From Novosphingobium kunmingense (GTDB lineage Bacteria; Pseudomonadota; Alphaproteobacteria; Sphingomonadales; Sphingomonadaceae), in assembly GCF_002813245.1 (NCBI RefSeq), contig NZ_PHUF01000002.1:806001-870000 (forward strand): a stretch of 64,000 nucleotides of DNA, written 5' to 3'. The translations under genes were made by a program, and so were the position numbers. The notes beneath the pieces were generated by a model. The model was given only the letters and a program-made list of their open reading frames with translations. It did no database searches and was not told the origin of the DNA. Below, piece by piece: positions 47,291 to 57,236 of this stretch (position 1 is the stretch's first letter; every line of letters starts with the position of its first letter).

Positions 47291-47863
47291 ATGGGCAAAT
47301 TTTTCGGAAACCTGCACCTTGTGCTGGTCACGGGCCTGGTTCTGGCCATCGTCGTCATGCTCAAGTACGGTGCCTCGGCCCCGGTCGATGCAAATTCGAT
47401 CCTGCGCTGGCTGCACATCTTCTTCGGGATCGTCTGGATCGGCCTGCTTTACTACCTGAATTTCGTTCAGGTGCCGACCATGCCGGCCATCCCCGCCGAA
47501 CAGAAGGGCGCCATCACCGGGCATATCGCCCCCAAGGTGTTCTTCTTCTTCCGCTACGGCGCGCTGCTAACCGTGCTCACCGGCCTCTCCATCGCCTTCA
47601 TCAACGGTTACGGCCACCAGGCGCTGACCTTCAGCGGTGAGGGCAACGTCGACCTTATCGGGCTCGGAATGTGGCTGGCGCTGATCATGGCCTTCAATGT
47701 CTGGTTCATCATCTGGCCGGCCCAGAAGAAGATCCTCGGCATCGTCGAAGCCACGGCCGAGGAAAAGGCCGCTGCCGCGCCGCGCGCGCTCTATGCCAGC
47801 CGCACGAACACGCTGCTGTCGCTGCCGATGCTCTACGCGATGGTCAGCGCCAACCTCGGCTGA
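47291..47863 (+). CDS. Integral membrane protein with urate hydroxylase PuuD-like domain
   Basis: 190 aa with about four helices. ILRWLHIFFGIVWIGLLYYLNFVQVP is the typical start of PuuD (Urate_ox_N), where His and Trp residues lie in the membrane helices. PuuD proper carries a C-terminal cytochrome c domain; here the chain ends at SLPMLYAMVSANLG with no CxxCH. So it is probably a stand-alone membrane module of unknown function, and urate oxidation should not be assumed. ATG 47291 follows AGGGGGA; the 8-codon extension lacks a ribosome site. Confidence 0.82.
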   Translation: MGKFFGNLHLVLVTGLVLAIVVMLKYGASAPVDANSILRWLHIFFGIVWIGLLYYLNFVQVPTMPAIPAEQKGAITGHIAPKVFFFFRYGALLTVLTGLSIAFINGYGHQALTFSGEGNVDLIGLGMWLALIMAFNVWFIIWPAQKKILGIVEATAEEKAAAAPRALYASRTNTLLSLPMLYAMVSANLG

Positions 47864-47947
47864 TCGTTCGCCATTTGCAAAGAAGGCGCGGTGTCCTGGC
47901 GGGCGCCGCGCTTTTCTTTTGCCCCGGCCAGCGATAGGCCACCTGCC

Positions 47948-49096
47948 ATGACCGCCGAGATCGAGCCCTTCCACGCCATCCGCGTCAGCCTCGAAGCGCA
48001 CCGCCTCAAGAGCGAAGGCGGCTCGATCATCCACATGGAGTTCGGTCAGCCGTCTACCGGCGCGCCCGCCGCGGCGATCGCCCGCGCGCACGAAGTGCTC
48101 GACAGCGATCCGATGGGCTACTGGCAGAGCCCGGCGCTGAAAGAGCGCATCTGCCGGCATTACCGCGAGGTTTACCGCGTCACGGTCGATCCCGCCCAGA
48201 TCGTCCTTACCTGCGGCGCCTCGCCCGCGCTGGTCCTGGCGCTGTCAGTCCTGTTCGAGCCCGGCGCGCGCGTCGCCATGGCGCGGCCAGGTTACGTCGC
48301 CTACCGCAACACGCTGAAAACCCTTCACCTGGAGCCGGTCGAACTGGACTGCGGCGAGGAGGCCGGCTTCCAGTTGACCGCTGCTGTGGTCGCTGCGCTC
48401 GATCCGCCGCCCCAGGGCCTGATCCTTGCCAGTCCGGCCAACCCCACCGGCACCATAATCCCGCGCGCCGAACTGGTAGCGATAGCCAGGGTCTGCGCCG
48501 AGCACGGCATCGCGTTGGTCTCCGACGAGATCTACCATGGCATCGCTTACGGTGCGGAAACGCCTTCGATCCTCGAGGTCGATCCGGGCGCCATGGTGAT
48601 TAACAGCTTCTCCAAATATTTCAGCATGGCCGGCTGGCGGCTTGGCTGGCTGGTCGCGCCGCTGGACAAGGTGGACGCAGCCATCGCGCGGATGAGCAAC
48701 CTGTTCCTCACCCCGCCTTCGCTCAGCCAGCATGTTGGCCTTGTCGCGATGGATTGCCCCGAGGAACTGGAGGCAAACGTCGAAACGTATCGCCGCAACC
48801 GCGAATTGCTGCTCTGCGCCCTGCCCAACATGGGGCTGGCGCGCATCGCCCCGCCCGACGGCGCGTTCTATATCTATGCCGACGTGTCGGACTTCACGGA
48901 CGACAGCATGGACTTGGCCCTTGCGCTGCTGCGCGACACCGGCGTCGCCACCGCGCCGGGGATCGATTTCGATCCGATGTTGGGCCATCACTTCCTGCGG
49001 ATCAGCTTCGCCGTCTCGACCCCCGAGGTGGAGGAAGCGATCGCCCGGATGGGGCCGTGGTTCGCTTCTCGCAACCGGGGCCGGCGCCAAGGCTAG
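47948..49096 (+). CDS. PLP-dependent aminotransferase, class I/II (AspC-like)
   Basis: 382-aa fold-type I aminotransferase. The PLP lysine is in [16 protein letters not shown]; other family marks are [22 protein letters not shown] and a C-terminal [15 protein letters not shown] with substrate Arg. ATG 47948 fits the domain start; the longer frame has no support. Exact amino-acid specificity cannot be read. It converges on kup with a 4-bp overlap (CTAG). Confidence 0.92.
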   Translation: MTAEIEPFHAIRVSLEAHRLKSEGGSIIHMEFGQPSTGAPAAAIARAHEVLDSDPMGYWQSPALKERICRHYREVYRVTVDPAQIVLTCGASPALVLALSVLFEPGARVAMARPGYVAYRNTLKTLHLEPVELDCGEEAGFQLTAAVVAALDPPPQGLILASPANPTGTIIPRAELVAIARVCAEHGIALVSDEIYHGIAYGAETPSILEVDPGAMVINSFSKYFSMAGWRLGWLVAPLDKVDAAIARMSNLFLTPPSLSQHVGLVAMDCPEELEANVETYRRNRELLLCALPNMGLARIAPPDGAFYIYADVSDFTDDSMDLALALLRDTGVATAPGIDFDPMLGHHFLRISFAVSTPEVEEAIARMGPWFASRNRGRRQG

Positions 49097-51051
49097 ATTT
49101 CGACCTGGCTACCCAGCTCGACCACGCGGTTCGACGGCAGGCGGAAGAACTCCATGGCGCTGGCCGCATTGCGCAGCATCCAGGCGAACAGCTTCTCGCG
49201 CCAGATCGCCATGCCCGGCTTCGACGAGGCGATCAGCGTCTGCCGGCTGAGGAAGAAGCTGGTCTTCATCATCTCGAACGGTCCGCCGCACAGGTTCGCG
49301 TCGGTCAGCGCAGCGGGCACGTCGGTCTCCTCAAGGAAGCCGTACCGCAGCTTGAGCCGCCAGAATCCCTCGCCCAGATCCTTGATCGAACAGCGCTGCG
49401 CCGGATCGACGAAGGGCATGTCCTCGATTGCGACGGTGAGGATCACGACGCGTTCGTGCAGGACCTTGTTGTGCTTGATGTTGTGCAGAAGCGCCGAAGG
49501 CACGCCGCTCGCCGTGCTGGCCATGAAGATCGCCGTGCCGGGCACGCGGCTGGCGCTGGAATGCGCGCTCTTGGCGAAGACCTCCATCGGGATGGTCGCC
49601 TCGGCCATCGACTGGCGCATCAGCATGCGGCCGCGCGACCAGGTGGTCAGCAGGGTAAAGATGAACAGCCCCATGGCCAGCGGCACCCACCCGCCGTGCG
49701 GAACCTTGATCAGGTTCGCGCCGAGATAGGCCATGTCGACGACGATGAAGATCGCGATGAGAGGAACCGCCTTCCACAACGGCCAGCGCCACAGGCTGAT
49801 CAGAACGGCGGCGATCAGGATCGTGTCGATGAACATCGCGCCCGTCACCGCGATACCATAGGCGGCGGCGAGGTTGGTCGACGAACGGAAGAACAGGACC
49901 AGGACGATGACCATGATCATCAGCCCCCAGTTGATCACGGGAATATAGATTTGCCCCTGGGCCGATGCGCTGGTGTGCTTGATCTGCATGCGCGGCATGA
50001 AGCCGAGCTGGATCGCCTGCTGGGTGAGGCTGAAGGCGCCCGAAATCACCGCCTGGCTGGCGATGATAGTTGCCGCCAGAGCCAGGAAGATCACCGGGAT
50101 GCGCACCAGGTCGGGGATCATCAGGAAGAACGGGTCCTTGATCAGCGCGGCGGCCGCCTCGGGCGATTGCTGGCTGAGCACCATGGCGCCCTGGCCCATA
50201 TAGTTGAGCATCAGGCAGGGGAGGACAAAGGTCATCCAGCTCACCCCGATGGGCTTGCGCCCGAAGTGCCCCATGTCGGCATAGAGCGCCTCGGCCCCGG
50301 TCACGGCAAGAACCACGCTGCCCATGGCGACGAAGGCGCGGAACCCGTCGACCATGAAAAATTCGACGGCGTTCAGCGGATTCAGCGTCTCGAGCACGAT
50401 CGAGGGCATATCGGCCAGATGCATCACGCCCATCACGCCCAGCGTCAGGAAGTAGGCCAGCATGATCGGGCCGAACAGCTTTCCGACCTTTTCCGTGCCG
50501 CGCGACTGGATCGCGAACAGGGCGAACAGGATTGCAACGGCCAGGGGTACGATCCACACCTTGAAGCCGGGATGGACGTATTGCAGGCCTTCGGTGGCCG
50601 AGAGCACCGACATGGCCGGCGTGATCATCGAATCGCCGTAAAACAGCGCCGTGGCGAAGACGCCCATCAGCACCAGCGGCGCGGTCCATCGCGCGCCGTC
50701 GGTCTTGCGGCTAATCAGTGCGAGCAGCGCGAGGCTACCACCTTCGCCCTTGTTGTCGGCCTTCATGATGGTGAGGACGTATTTGAACGTCACCACGATC
50801 ATCATCGACCAGAATACCAGGCTAAGCACGCCCTGGATGTGCACCGGATCAACCTTGATGCCCGGTACGCCGTGGTGCGAGGCGAAGGTTTCGCGGAACG
50901 CGTAAAGCGGGCTGGTGCCGATGTCGCCAAAGACGACGCCGATCGCACCGATCGCCAGCGGCAGAAGCTTGCCGTGGTGATGGCCGTAACCGGTTTGCAT
51001 TGCCTCGTCCGACGCTGGCGGGTCAGGCTCGCGTTGAAGGGAACTGCTCAT
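49093..51051 (-). CDS. kup: Potassium uptake permease, Kup/HAK family
   Basis: 652-aa low-affinity K+/H+ symporter. [20 protein letters not shown] is the diagnostic first helix; about twelve helices run to about residue 470 ([37 protein letters not shown]), then a cytoplasmic C-terminal domain. ATG 51051 is preferred to a GTG at 51078. It lies downstream of the cytochrome c maturation cluster, separated by 115 bp with a large hairpin, so it may have its own promoter. Confidence 0.96.
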   Translation of the reverse strand: MSSSLQREPDPPASDEAMQTGYGHHHGKLLPLAIGAIGVVFGDIGTSPLYAFRETFASHHGVPGIKVDPVHIQGVLSLVFWSMMIVVTFKYVLTIMKADNKGEGGSLALLALISRKTDGARWTAPLVLMGVFATALFYGDSMITPAMSVLSATEGLQYVHPGFKVWIVPLAVAILFALFAIQSRGTEKVGKLFGPIMLAYFLTLGVMGVMHLADMPSIVLETLNPLNAVEFFMVDGFRAFVAMGSVVLAVTGAEALYADMGHFGRKPIGVSWMTFVLPCLMLNYMGQGAMVLSQQSPEAAAALIKDPFFLMIPDLVRIPVIFLALAATIIASQAVISGAFSLTQQAIQLGFMPRMQIKHTSASAQGQIYIPVINWGLMIMVIVLVLFFRSSTNLAAAYGIAVTGAMFIDTILIAAVLISLWRWPLWKAVPLIAIFIVVDMAYLGANLIKVPHGGWVPLAMGLFIFTLLTTWSRGRMLMRQSMAEATIPMEVFAKSAHSSASRVPGTAIFMASTASGVPSALLHNIKHNKVLHERVVILTVAIEDMPFVDPAQRCSIKDLGEGFWRLKLRYGFLEETDVPAALTDANLCGGPFEMMKTSFFLSRQTLIASSKPGMAIWREKLFAWMLRNAASAMEFFRLPSNRVVELGSQVEI

Positions 51052-51120
51052 GCCAAACCATGCCCCTGTCTGCCCCACACGGCATTGCCGAGGCCGGGCG
51101 AAATCTGCGTCGGACTAGCA

Positions 51121-51160
51121 CCGTGCCCCGACGCGGGCAACACGGCCCACGCGGGCACGG
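51121..51160 (-). terminator. Large hairpin between the ccm cluster and kup
   Basis: Outer arms CCGTGCCC (51121-51128) and GGGCACGG (51153-51160) continue, after a 2-nt bulge, into an inner stem 51131-51138 with 51145-51152 (one mismatch), closing a 6-nt loop. It begins 7 bp after the last ccm-cluster stop. No T-run follows on the minus strand, so it may stabilise the 3' end or act with Rho rather than be a classic intrinsic terminator. Confidence 0.55.
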
Positions 51161-51166
51161 CTGCGG

Positions 51167-51814
51167 TCATCGGTTCAATTGCCCCGCATCGCGCGCGGCG
51201 ATGAACGCGTCGAGCCGCGCCAGCCGCTGGGCCAGGTCGTCACGCCAGGGCGCGTCGGCCGGCGATCGGGCGAGCAAGCGCGCCCACATCGCACGCCCTT
51301 CTTCAAGCTGACCACTGGTCGCAAGCGCGAGGCCTTCGAAGAACAGGGGGCCAGGATGCGTCGGGTCCGCCGCTGCGGCACGGGTGTAGGCATAACGCGC
51401 CGCCGGCGTGAGGACGCCTTCGGAATGGGCGACAAGGTAATTTCCCATGGCGAGCCATGCATCGGCATTGCGCGGATCCTGTTGCACGGCCCCCTGAAGA
51501 ACGTCCGCAGCATCGGCAAAGTTCCCGTTGCGCGCCAGGCCATCGGCGATGATGCTCCAGCGGTTCCCGGTCTGCAGCGGATCGCCGGCAATCTGCTTGC
51601 GCGCCTCGACCAGGGCTGCGCCGCTGGCCTTGACCGTTGCCGCCGCCGCCTTGGGCGCACCGGGCTGGCTCCAGTTGGCCTGCCAGGCGAATCCTGCAGC
51701 ACCCAGCATCAGCGCCGCCCCCACTGCTTCCCAGCCGCCGCGCGGTGCTTTCAGCAGAAAGGCGATCACGCCAAAAACCGCCGCCGCCAGCATAAGCACC
51801 ATCAAGCCGGTCAT
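51167..51814 (-). CDS. TPR protein at the ccmI position (cytochrome c biogenesis)
   Basis: 215 aa. Two N-terminal hydrophobic helices (about 2-20 and 28-46) resemble the membrane part of CcmI/NrfG-type proteins. Three TPR-like units follow (NRWSIIADGLARNGNFADAADVLQGA, DAWLAMGNYLVAHSEG, LFFEGLALATSGQLEEGRAMW shown in parts). CcmI presents apocytochrome to the CcmFH ligation complex. The ATG overlaps the ccmH stop, supporting this role. The protein is shorter than classical CcmI. Confidence 0.85.
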   Translation of the reverse strand: MTGLMVLMLAAAVFGVIAFLLKAPRGGWEAVGAALMLGAAGFAWQANWSQPGAPKAAAATVKASGAALVEARKQIAGDPLQTGNRWSIIADGLARNGNFADAADVLQGAVQQDPRNADAWLAMGNYLVAHSEGVLTPAARYAYTRAAAADPTHPGPLFFEGLALATSGQLEEGRAMWARLLARSPADAPWRDDLAQRLARLDAFIAARDAGQLNR

Positions 51815-52224
51815 GCCACCCGCCCCTTGGCAAACCGTTTGCGCAGCACGATGACGGCCAGCGTCAGGAAGGCGAGCGGCGCGGCGAACAGCGGCCATGT
51901 CAGCGCATCGACCTTGGGCTTGTAGCTGACGTAGGAGCCGTAACGTTCGATCAACCAGGCGCGGATCGCCTCGGGATCTTCGCCCTGGGCGATGCGCAGG
52001 CGCACCTGGTTGCGCATGTCTCCGGCGATCGGCGCATCGGAATCCGAAATCGCCTGCCCCTGGCACTGGAGGCAGCGCAGCGTGTCCATCAGCGCCTTGG
52101 CCCGCGCCTCCTGCGCCGGATCGTCGAGCTGCCGGTAGGCATAAGGCGCCGGCGGCAGCTTGTCCTGGGCGTGAACGGGTCCGGCAAGGACAAGCGCGAG
52201 GGCGGCGAGCAGCACGCGCATCAT
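51811..52224 (-). CDS. ccmH: Cytochrome c-type biogenesis protein CcmH
   Basis: 137 aa. Signal peptide 1-19 (VHAQ), then the redox motif LRCLQCQG with Cys51 and Cys54, SDSDAPIA, MRNQVRLRIAQGEDPEAI and YGSYVSYKP, and one C-terminal anchor helix (about 112-130). It reduces apocytochrome cysteines together with CcmG. Starts with ATG-ATG at 52224, overlapping the ccmG stop. Confidence 0.96.
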   Translation of the reverse strand: MMRVLLAALALVLAGPVHAQDKLPPAPYAYRQLDDPAQEARAKALMDTLRCLQCQGQAISDSDAPIAGDMRNQVRLRIAQGEDPEAIRAWLIERYGSYVSYKPKVDALTWPLFAAPLAFLTLAVIVLRKRFAKGRVA

Positions 52225-52772
52225 CGTTCCGCCTCCTTCAGTTTTGCCAGGATCAGCGGGACCTGGTCTGCGCGGATATCGCCGATGTGCTGATAGCGGA
52301 TCACGCCCCGCGCATCGATCACGAAGCTTTCCGGAACGCCTGACGAACCGATTGCGAACTGGATCGCGCTGACGTTGTCGGCCCCTATGCGGGAATAGGG
52401 GTTGCCATACTTGGCAAAGAACACGGCCAGGTCCCCTGGTGTGTCGCGGATAGCGACGCCGTGAATTTCCACGCCGGCGCGGCGCAGCGCCTCGAGTTGC
52501 GGCGCCTCGGCCGCGCAGGGCAGGCACCAGCTGGCGAAAATGTTGAGCAGGCGCGGATTGCCGCCGGAAAAGTCGCTGCTCTTCAGCGCGGGGCGGTCCG
52601 GAACGGCCGCCTTGAGGTCGAACGCCGGCAGTGGCTTGCCGATCATCGCGCTTTCGACGGTGCGTTCGGCCGGGCGGAAGAGGCCGAACAGCACAAGCAC
52701 GACGAAGCCGACGAACAGACCCAGCGGCAACCACAGCGTCCAGCGCCGGCCTTTGGTATCCACTTGGCTCAT
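52221..52772 (-). CDS. ccmG: Thiol:disulfide interchange protein CcmG/DsbE
   Basis: 183-aa membrane-anchored periplasmic thioredoxin. Anchor helix about 12-32; active site WCLPC (Cys83, Cys86) in LLNIFASWCLPCAAEAP; the cis-Pro loop GVPESFVID is present. It supplies electrons to CcmH and apocytochromes. ATG 52772 overlaps the ccmF stop (ATGA). Confidence 0.96.
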   Translation of the reverse strand: MSQVDTKGRRWTLWLPLGLFVGFVVLVLFGLFRPAERTVESAMIGKPLPAFDLKAAVPDRPALKSSDFSGGNPRLLNIFASWCLPCAAEAPQLEALRRAGVEIHGVAIRDTPGDLAVFFAKYGNPYSRIGADNVSAIQFAIGSSGVPESFVIDARGVIRYQHIGDIRADQVPLILAKLKEAER

Positions 52773-54715
52773 CGGCCCTGACGTTCCCGCCGATAGGCGA
52801 TCTTGTCGATCGCGACGAGGCGGCGCAGGTCGCTCGCCACGCGGCCCAGCAAGGCCAGCAGCCCGCCCAGCCCGATCAGCAAGCCGCCGAGCCAGATCAG
52901 GGTAACGAAAGGCTTCCACCACAGTCGCAATTGCCAGCGGCCGCCTTCGGCTTCTTCGCCGAGCACGGCGTAAAGCTGGCCGTTCCAGCGCGTGTGGAGC
53001 GCGGATTCGTTGGTCTGCTGCACCGGCGCCCAGAAGCTGCGCGACTGGGTGCGCAGGATCGCCGGCGTACCGTCGTCACCATAGCTTGCCGCCAGCGTGC
53101 CTTCGAGCGCAGTCCAGTTGGGCCCGGCCACCGGCATGATCGACTGGAGGCGGACCTGCCAGGGACCGACCGAGGCGATTTCGCCAACCCGCGCGGCGAC
53201 CAGCCGTTCCTGCGTAAAGGCGCTGTCGGCGGCCATGCCGAACAGGGAAACAGCCACCCCGAAATGGGCGAGAACCATGCCCCACAGCGGCAGCGTCACG
53301 GTGCGCAGGCGCCGCCCGGCCAGCGGCAGCAGCGTCGCGACGAGAAGTCCGGCGGCAAGGGTCAATCCGAGCGCCGGCAGGAGTCCGGTCCCCAATGCCA
53401 CCATTACGCCGAATGCGGTGAGCGCCAGCACGCCCGGCACGATCAGCCGCTTGCCGATCCGCGCCATGGCGTCGCGCCGCCAGCGCAGCAGCGGGCCGAC
53501 TGCCATGACCGCCAGCATCGGCAGGACGAATACCGCGCCCATCGGGTTGAAATAGGGCGGCCCGACCGAAACCTTGCTGCCCATAGCCTCGGCCAGCAAA
53601 GGATAGAGCGTGCCGATCAGCACGATGCCGAGCGTCGCCGAGAGCATGACGTTGTTGAACACCAGCGCGCCTTCGCGGCTGGTCACAGCAAAGCGCTGGC
53701 CTTCGGTCACCGTGGCGGCGCGCAAGGCAAACAGCAGAAGGGCTCCGCCGATGTAGATCGCCAGCAGGGCGAGGATGAACGAGCCGCGGGTGGGATCGAC
53801 GGCAAAGGCGTGCACGCTGGTGAGAATTCCGGAGCGGACCAGGAAGGTCCCGACCATCGACATCGAGAAGGCGACCACGCCCAGCATGACCGTCCAAGCG
53901 CGCAAAGCGTTGCGCGAGGCCAGCACGCTGACCGAATGGAGCAGCGCTGTGGCGGCGAGCCAGGGCATCAGGCTGGCGTTCTCGACCGGGTCCCAGAACC
54001 ACCAGCCGCCCCAGCCCAGCTCGTAATAGGCCCAGTAGGACCCCGCCGTGATGCCCAGCGTCAGAAATATCCACGCGCCCAGCACCCAGGGCCGCATGGC
54101 GCGGGCAAAGGCGGGCGAAACTTCGCGCGTGATGAGCGCGCCGACTGCGAAGCTGAAGGCGATCGAAAGTCCGACATAGCCGATGTAAAGCGTTGGCGGA
54201 TGGAAGGCGAGGCCGGGATCCTGCAACAACGGGTTGAGGCCCTGCCCTTCCGCCACCGGCGGATCGAGCCGCTCGAACGGGTTTGAGGCCATCAGCAGGA
54301 AGGCATAGAAGCCGATGCTGACGAAGGCCTGCGCGGCCAGTGTCGCCAGCATGGTCGGTTCGGGCAGGCGCCGTTCGACCAGCGCGACGAAGCCGCCGGC
54401 CAGTCCCATGATCGTCACCCACAGCAGCATCGAGCCTTCGTGGTTCCCCCAGGCACCGGCAATCTTGTAGAGCAGCGGTTTGGCCGAATGCGAGTTGGTC
54501 GCCACCAGCTTGACCGAAAGGTCAGTCTGCCAGAACAACACGATAAGCGCCGCGAAGGCCACGGCGGCAAGGAGACCCTGTGCGATCGCGACCGGGCGGA
54601 CCAGCCCAGCCAGCGCCGGTGTCTCCCGCCGCAGGCTAAGCCCGCCTGCAACCAGCTGCAGCGTCGCCAGCGCGGCCGCGAGCCACAGCGCGGCAAGTCC
54701 GAAGTTGGCGATCAC
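52769..54715 (-). CDS. ccmF: Heme lyase subunit CcmF
   Basis: 648-aa polytopic protein that ligates heme from CcmE to apocytochrome c. The WWD heme-handling motif is GWGGWWFWDPVENASLMPWL. About 14 helices are visible, with a periplasmic domain near the C-terminus (about 510-610) before the last anchor. GAWGNHEGSMLLW is typical of the N-terminal third. ATGA overlap with ccmE upstream and ccmG downstream. Confidence 0.97.
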   Translation of the reverse strand: MIANFGLAALWLAAALATLQLVAGGLSLRRETPALAGLVRPVAIAQGLLAAVAFAALIVLFWQTDLSVKLVATNSHSAKPLLYKIAGAWGNHEGSMLLWVTIMGLAGGFVALVERRLPEPTMLATLAAQAFVSIGFYAFLLMASNPFERLDPPVAEGQGLNPLLQDPGLAFHPPTLYIGYVGLSIAFSFAVGALITREVSPAFARAMRPWVLGAWIFLTLGITAGSYWAYYELGWGGWWFWDPVENASLMPWLAATALLHSVSVLASRNALRAWTVMLGVVAFSMSMVGTFLVRSGILTSVHAFAVDPTRGSFILALLAIYIGGALLLFALRAATVTEGQRFAVTSREGALVFNNVMLSATLGIVLIGTLYPLLAEAMGSKVSVGPPYFNPMGAVFVLPMLAVMAVGPLLRWRRDAMARIGKRLIVPGVLALTAFGVMVALGTGLLPALGLTLAAGLLVATLLPLAGRRLRTVTLPLWGMVLAHFGVAVSLFGMAADSAFTQERLVAARVGEIASVGPWQVRLQSIMPVAGPNWTALEGTLAASYGDDGTPAILRTQSRSFWAPVQQTNESALHTRWNGQLYAVLGEEAEGGRWQLRLWWKPFVTLIWLGGLLIGLGGLLALLGRVASDLRRLVAIDKIAYRRERQGR

Positions 54716-55170
54716 CGGGTTTCTTCCACCGTCTGGCGGGCCTGGGCCTCGGTCATGTCCTTCATTTCGCGGGGCACGTACTTCTCGTCATGCTTGGCAA
54801 GGAGATTGTCGGCCACAAAGGTGCCGTCGGGGCCCATCCGCCCCTCGGCGACCACGCCCGACCCTTCCTTGAACAGATCGGGTGCGATGCCGGCAAAGCG
54901 CACCGGCACTCGGGCCTTGTCGTCTCCGACCACGAATGACAGCGTGATGCCGTCAGCTTCCTTCTTGAGCGAACCTGCCTCGACCATGCCGCCCAGCCGC
55001 ACCGCGCGGCCGGGTTCGGGCGGAGCGCTCGCGATCTGGGCGGGCAGGTAGAAGTAGCTGGCCTGGTTGCGCAGCGCCCAGGCGGCAAGCAGCCCTGCTC
55101 CGATCAGCGCGACCAGCGCGACAATGACGAGGACGAGCCTCTGGTGCTTGGCCTTGATCGCCCCGTTCAT
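54712..55170 (-). CDS. ccmE: Cytochrome c maturation heme chaperone CcmE
   Basis: 152-aa periplasmic OB-fold protein with an N-terminal anchor (about 10-32). The covalent heme-binding His127 and Tyr131 lie in LLAKHDEKYVP. RLGGMVEAGSL and VRFAGIAPDLFKEG are conserved. ATG 55170 overlaps the ccmD stop. Confidence 0.96.
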   Translation of the reverse strand: MNGAIKAKHQRLVLVIVALVALIGAGLLAAWALRNQASYFYLPAQIASAPPEPGRAVRLGGMVEAGSLKKEADGITLSFVVGDDKARVPVRFAGIAPDLFKEGSGVVAEGRMGPDGTFVADNLLAKHDEKYVPREMKDMTEAQARQTVEETR

Positions 55171-55307
55171 CGTTCGCGGCTCCGCTCGCGGCGCGCTTCG
55201 GCGGCGCGCATCGCGGCTACGGCCCAGGCGACGAGCCCGCCCGTGGCCAGCACGGTCAGCGCATAGGCCGCCACGATGAACGGCCAGTGGTTGAGCCCCT
55301 CAGACAT
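55167..55307 (-). CDS. ccmD: Heme exporter protein CcmD
   Basis: 46-aa single-span protein too short for most gene finders. Reading from ATG 55307: MSEGLNHWPFIVAAYALT, then a hydrophobic helix to about residue 33 and a basic tail (AEARRERSRER). Size, topology (periplasmic N-tail, one helix, basic cytoplasmic tail) and place between ccmC and ccmE identify it. It overlaps ccmC by 8 bp and ccmE by 3 bp. It helps release holo-CcmE from the CcmABC complex. Confidence 0.92.
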   Translation of the reverse strand: MSEGLNHWPFIVAAYALTVLATGGLVAWAVAAMRAAEARRERSRER

Positions 55308-56031
55308 CGGCGGCGTTCATTGCGCGGCGGCGCAGGCGTGCCTCTGCCTGGGTATCGGCCAGGATCGCGCGCATCCGCGCCAGCACGACACCGCCGAACA
55401 GCAGCGAGAACGCGAGAGTCGAAGCCATGAGGCCGATCAGGAAGGGCGCTGCCATTTCCGACTTGCCCGCCGTGATGGAGGGCGGCTGGTGCAGGCTGTT
55501 CCACCACAGCACCGAATAGTGGATGATCGGGATGTTGACCGCGCCAACCAGCCCAAAGATCGCCGGAATGCGGGACTGCCCCTGCCCGTCGCGCGTTGCC
55601 GCGTCGGCCAGCGCGATATAGGCCAGGTAAAGGAACAGCAGCACGAGCATCGAGGTCAGCCGTCCATCCCAGACCCACCAGGTCCCCCAGGCCGGTCGGC
55701 CCCACAACGATCCGGTGGCAAGGCACAGGGCGGCAAAGACGGCGCCGGGCAGCGCTACCGCGCGCGCGGCAACCCCGGCAAGCGGATGCCGCCAGACCAG
55801 TTCGCTGAGGCTGGCGATCGCAATGGCGCTCCACCCGCCCATGGCCAGCCAGGCGGTGGGCACGTGCACGAAAAGGATCTTGACCGAATCGCCCTGCAGC
55901 CGCTCGGCCGGGGCGGCGGCCAGGGCCCAGGCCAGAACCGCCACGGCCAGCAGCCCGCCACCGATCAGCAGCGGAGCGGTCAGCAGCTTGGCAAGCCTAA
56001 GGAAACGGGCAGGATTGGCGTAGCCGTGCAT
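55300..56031 (-). CDS. ccmC: Heme handling protein CcmC
   Basis: 243 aa with six helices and the WWD motif WGTWWVWDGRLTS flanked by His residues (FVHVPTAW, IIHYSVLWWN) that hold heme. It loads heme onto CcmE. ATG 56031 (MHGYANPARFLRLAK) matches the family start; the upstream extension is rejected. First gene of the ccmC-D-E-F-G-H-TPR run. CcmA and CcmB are not encoded in this window. Confidence 0.96.
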   Translation of the reverse strand: MHGYANPARFLRLAKLLTAPLLIGGGLLAVAVLAWALAAAPAERLQGDSVKILFVHVPTAWLAMGGWSAIAIASLSELVWRHPLAGVAARAVALPGAVFAALCLATGSLWGRPAWGTWWVWDGRLTSMLVLLFLYLAYIALADAATRDGQGQSRIPAIFGLVGAVNIPIIHYSVLWWNSLHQPPSITAGKSEMAAPFLIGLMASTLAFSLLFGGVVLARMRAILADTQAEARLRRRAMNAADV

Positions 56032-56129
56032 GGTGGATTCGGTCGACCCTCGGATGGCCCTTTGGCATTGCGCGACTGGGTCGGCAAGGCAATTGCGCCT
56101 TGGTAGCACACCCTGATGGGCGCCTCGGC

Positions 56130-57194
56130 TCAGCGGCCGATGAGCGCCTGCGCCATGGCATCGGCAACCCGGTCGCTCGATTGCCCGGTGCTGGCCGACT
56201 GCGCCCAGATGTCGCGCAGGCGGCCGGGGATCTGCTCGATCCGCTGGCGCACGGTGTCGACAGTGCAGTCCTGCCCGGATTCGCGCGCCAGGTATTCGAG
56301 CGCGACTGCGATGATCCCGCCGGCGTTGATGACGTAGTCAGGCGCATAAAGGATGCCGCGCGCGGCCAGCGCATCGCCGTGGTGGGGCCGGGAAAGCTGG
56401 TTGTTGGCCCCGCCCGCGACGATCGGCGCCCGAAGCCGCGCGATGCCTGCGTCGTCAAGGACCGCGCCAAGCGCGTTGGGGCTGAACACGTCGCAGGCCG
56501 TATCCATGATCGCTTCGGCGGGGACGACAACGCCGCCCAGTTCGGCGGCCAGCGCAGCCGCCCGCGCCGCATCGACGTCGGCCACGGTCAAACGGGCACC
56601 CTCGCCCGCAAGCAGGCGCGCCAGGCCTCCGCCCACGCTGCCCGTGCCCTGAACGGCAACATGCACGCCCTCGAGGCTGGTCTTGCCAAGCTGCTGCTCG
56701 ACCGCCGCCTTCACGCCGAGGAAAATGCCATAGGCCGTGAACGGCCCCGGATCGCCGCCAGCCGAACCGCCGCTTGCCACCGGAAGGCCGGTGACGTGGC
56801 GGGTCCGCTGCGACACGGCGACCATGTCGGCTTCGCTGACGCCGACGTCCTCGGCCGTGACATAGCGACCACCGAGCCCTTCGACCGCGTCACCGAACGC
56901 GGCTAGCATGGCCGGCGTCTTGGCACGCGCCGCATCGGCCAGGATGACCGCCTTGCCGCCGCCCATGGGCAGCCCCGCCATGGCGTTCTTGTAGCTCATC
57001 CCGCGCGACAGGCGCAGCGCATCACGCATGGCCATCGCGGGATCGGCGTAGTGCCAGAACCGGGTTCCGCCCGCGCCCGGGCCGAGATGGGTGGAATGGA
57101 GCGCGATGATCGCGGTCAGCCCGCTGGCGCGATCCTTTACGAAATGAACCACTTCGTGATTGTCGAAATCGGGCTCTTCCCAGAATGCCGGCAC
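56130..57194 (-). CDS. Glu/Leu/Phe/Val dehydrogenase
   Basis: 354-aa NAD-dependent amino-acid dehydrogenase. Catalytic Lys residues are Lys69 (SRGMSYKNAM) and Lys81 (GLPMGGGKAV); GPGAGGTRFW and EDVGVSEADM follow; the NAD site is VQGTGSVGGGLA; GGANNQL completes the active site. Overall it is most like leucine/phenylalanine dehydrogenases. GTG 57194 is chosen because GGGGAG lies 8 nt upstream and the family begins right there (PAFWEEPDFDNHE); the open frame further upstream is tRNA-His. That tRNA ends only 42 bp before this start. Confidence 0.92.
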   Translation of the reverse strand: MPAFWEEPDFDNHEVVHFVKDRASGLTAIIALHSTHLGPGAGGTRFWHYADPAMAMRDALRLSRGMSYKNAMAGLPMGGGKAVILADAARAKTPAMLAAFGDAVEGLGGRYVTAEDVGVSEADMVAVSQRTRHVTGLPVASGGSAGGDPGPFTAYGIFLGVKAAVEQQLGKTSLEGVHVAVQGTGSVGGGLARLLAGEGARLTVADVDAARAAALAAELGGVVVPAEAIMDTACDVFSPNALGAVLDDAGIARLRAPIVAGGANNQLSRPHHGDALAARGILYAPDYVINAGGIIAVALEYLARESGQDCTVDTVRQRIEQIPGRLRDIWAQSASTGQSSDRVADAMAQALIGR

Positions 57195-57236
57195 GCGCTT
57201 GACTCCCCATTTGAGGGCACGCGTGGGCGAAGAAGC

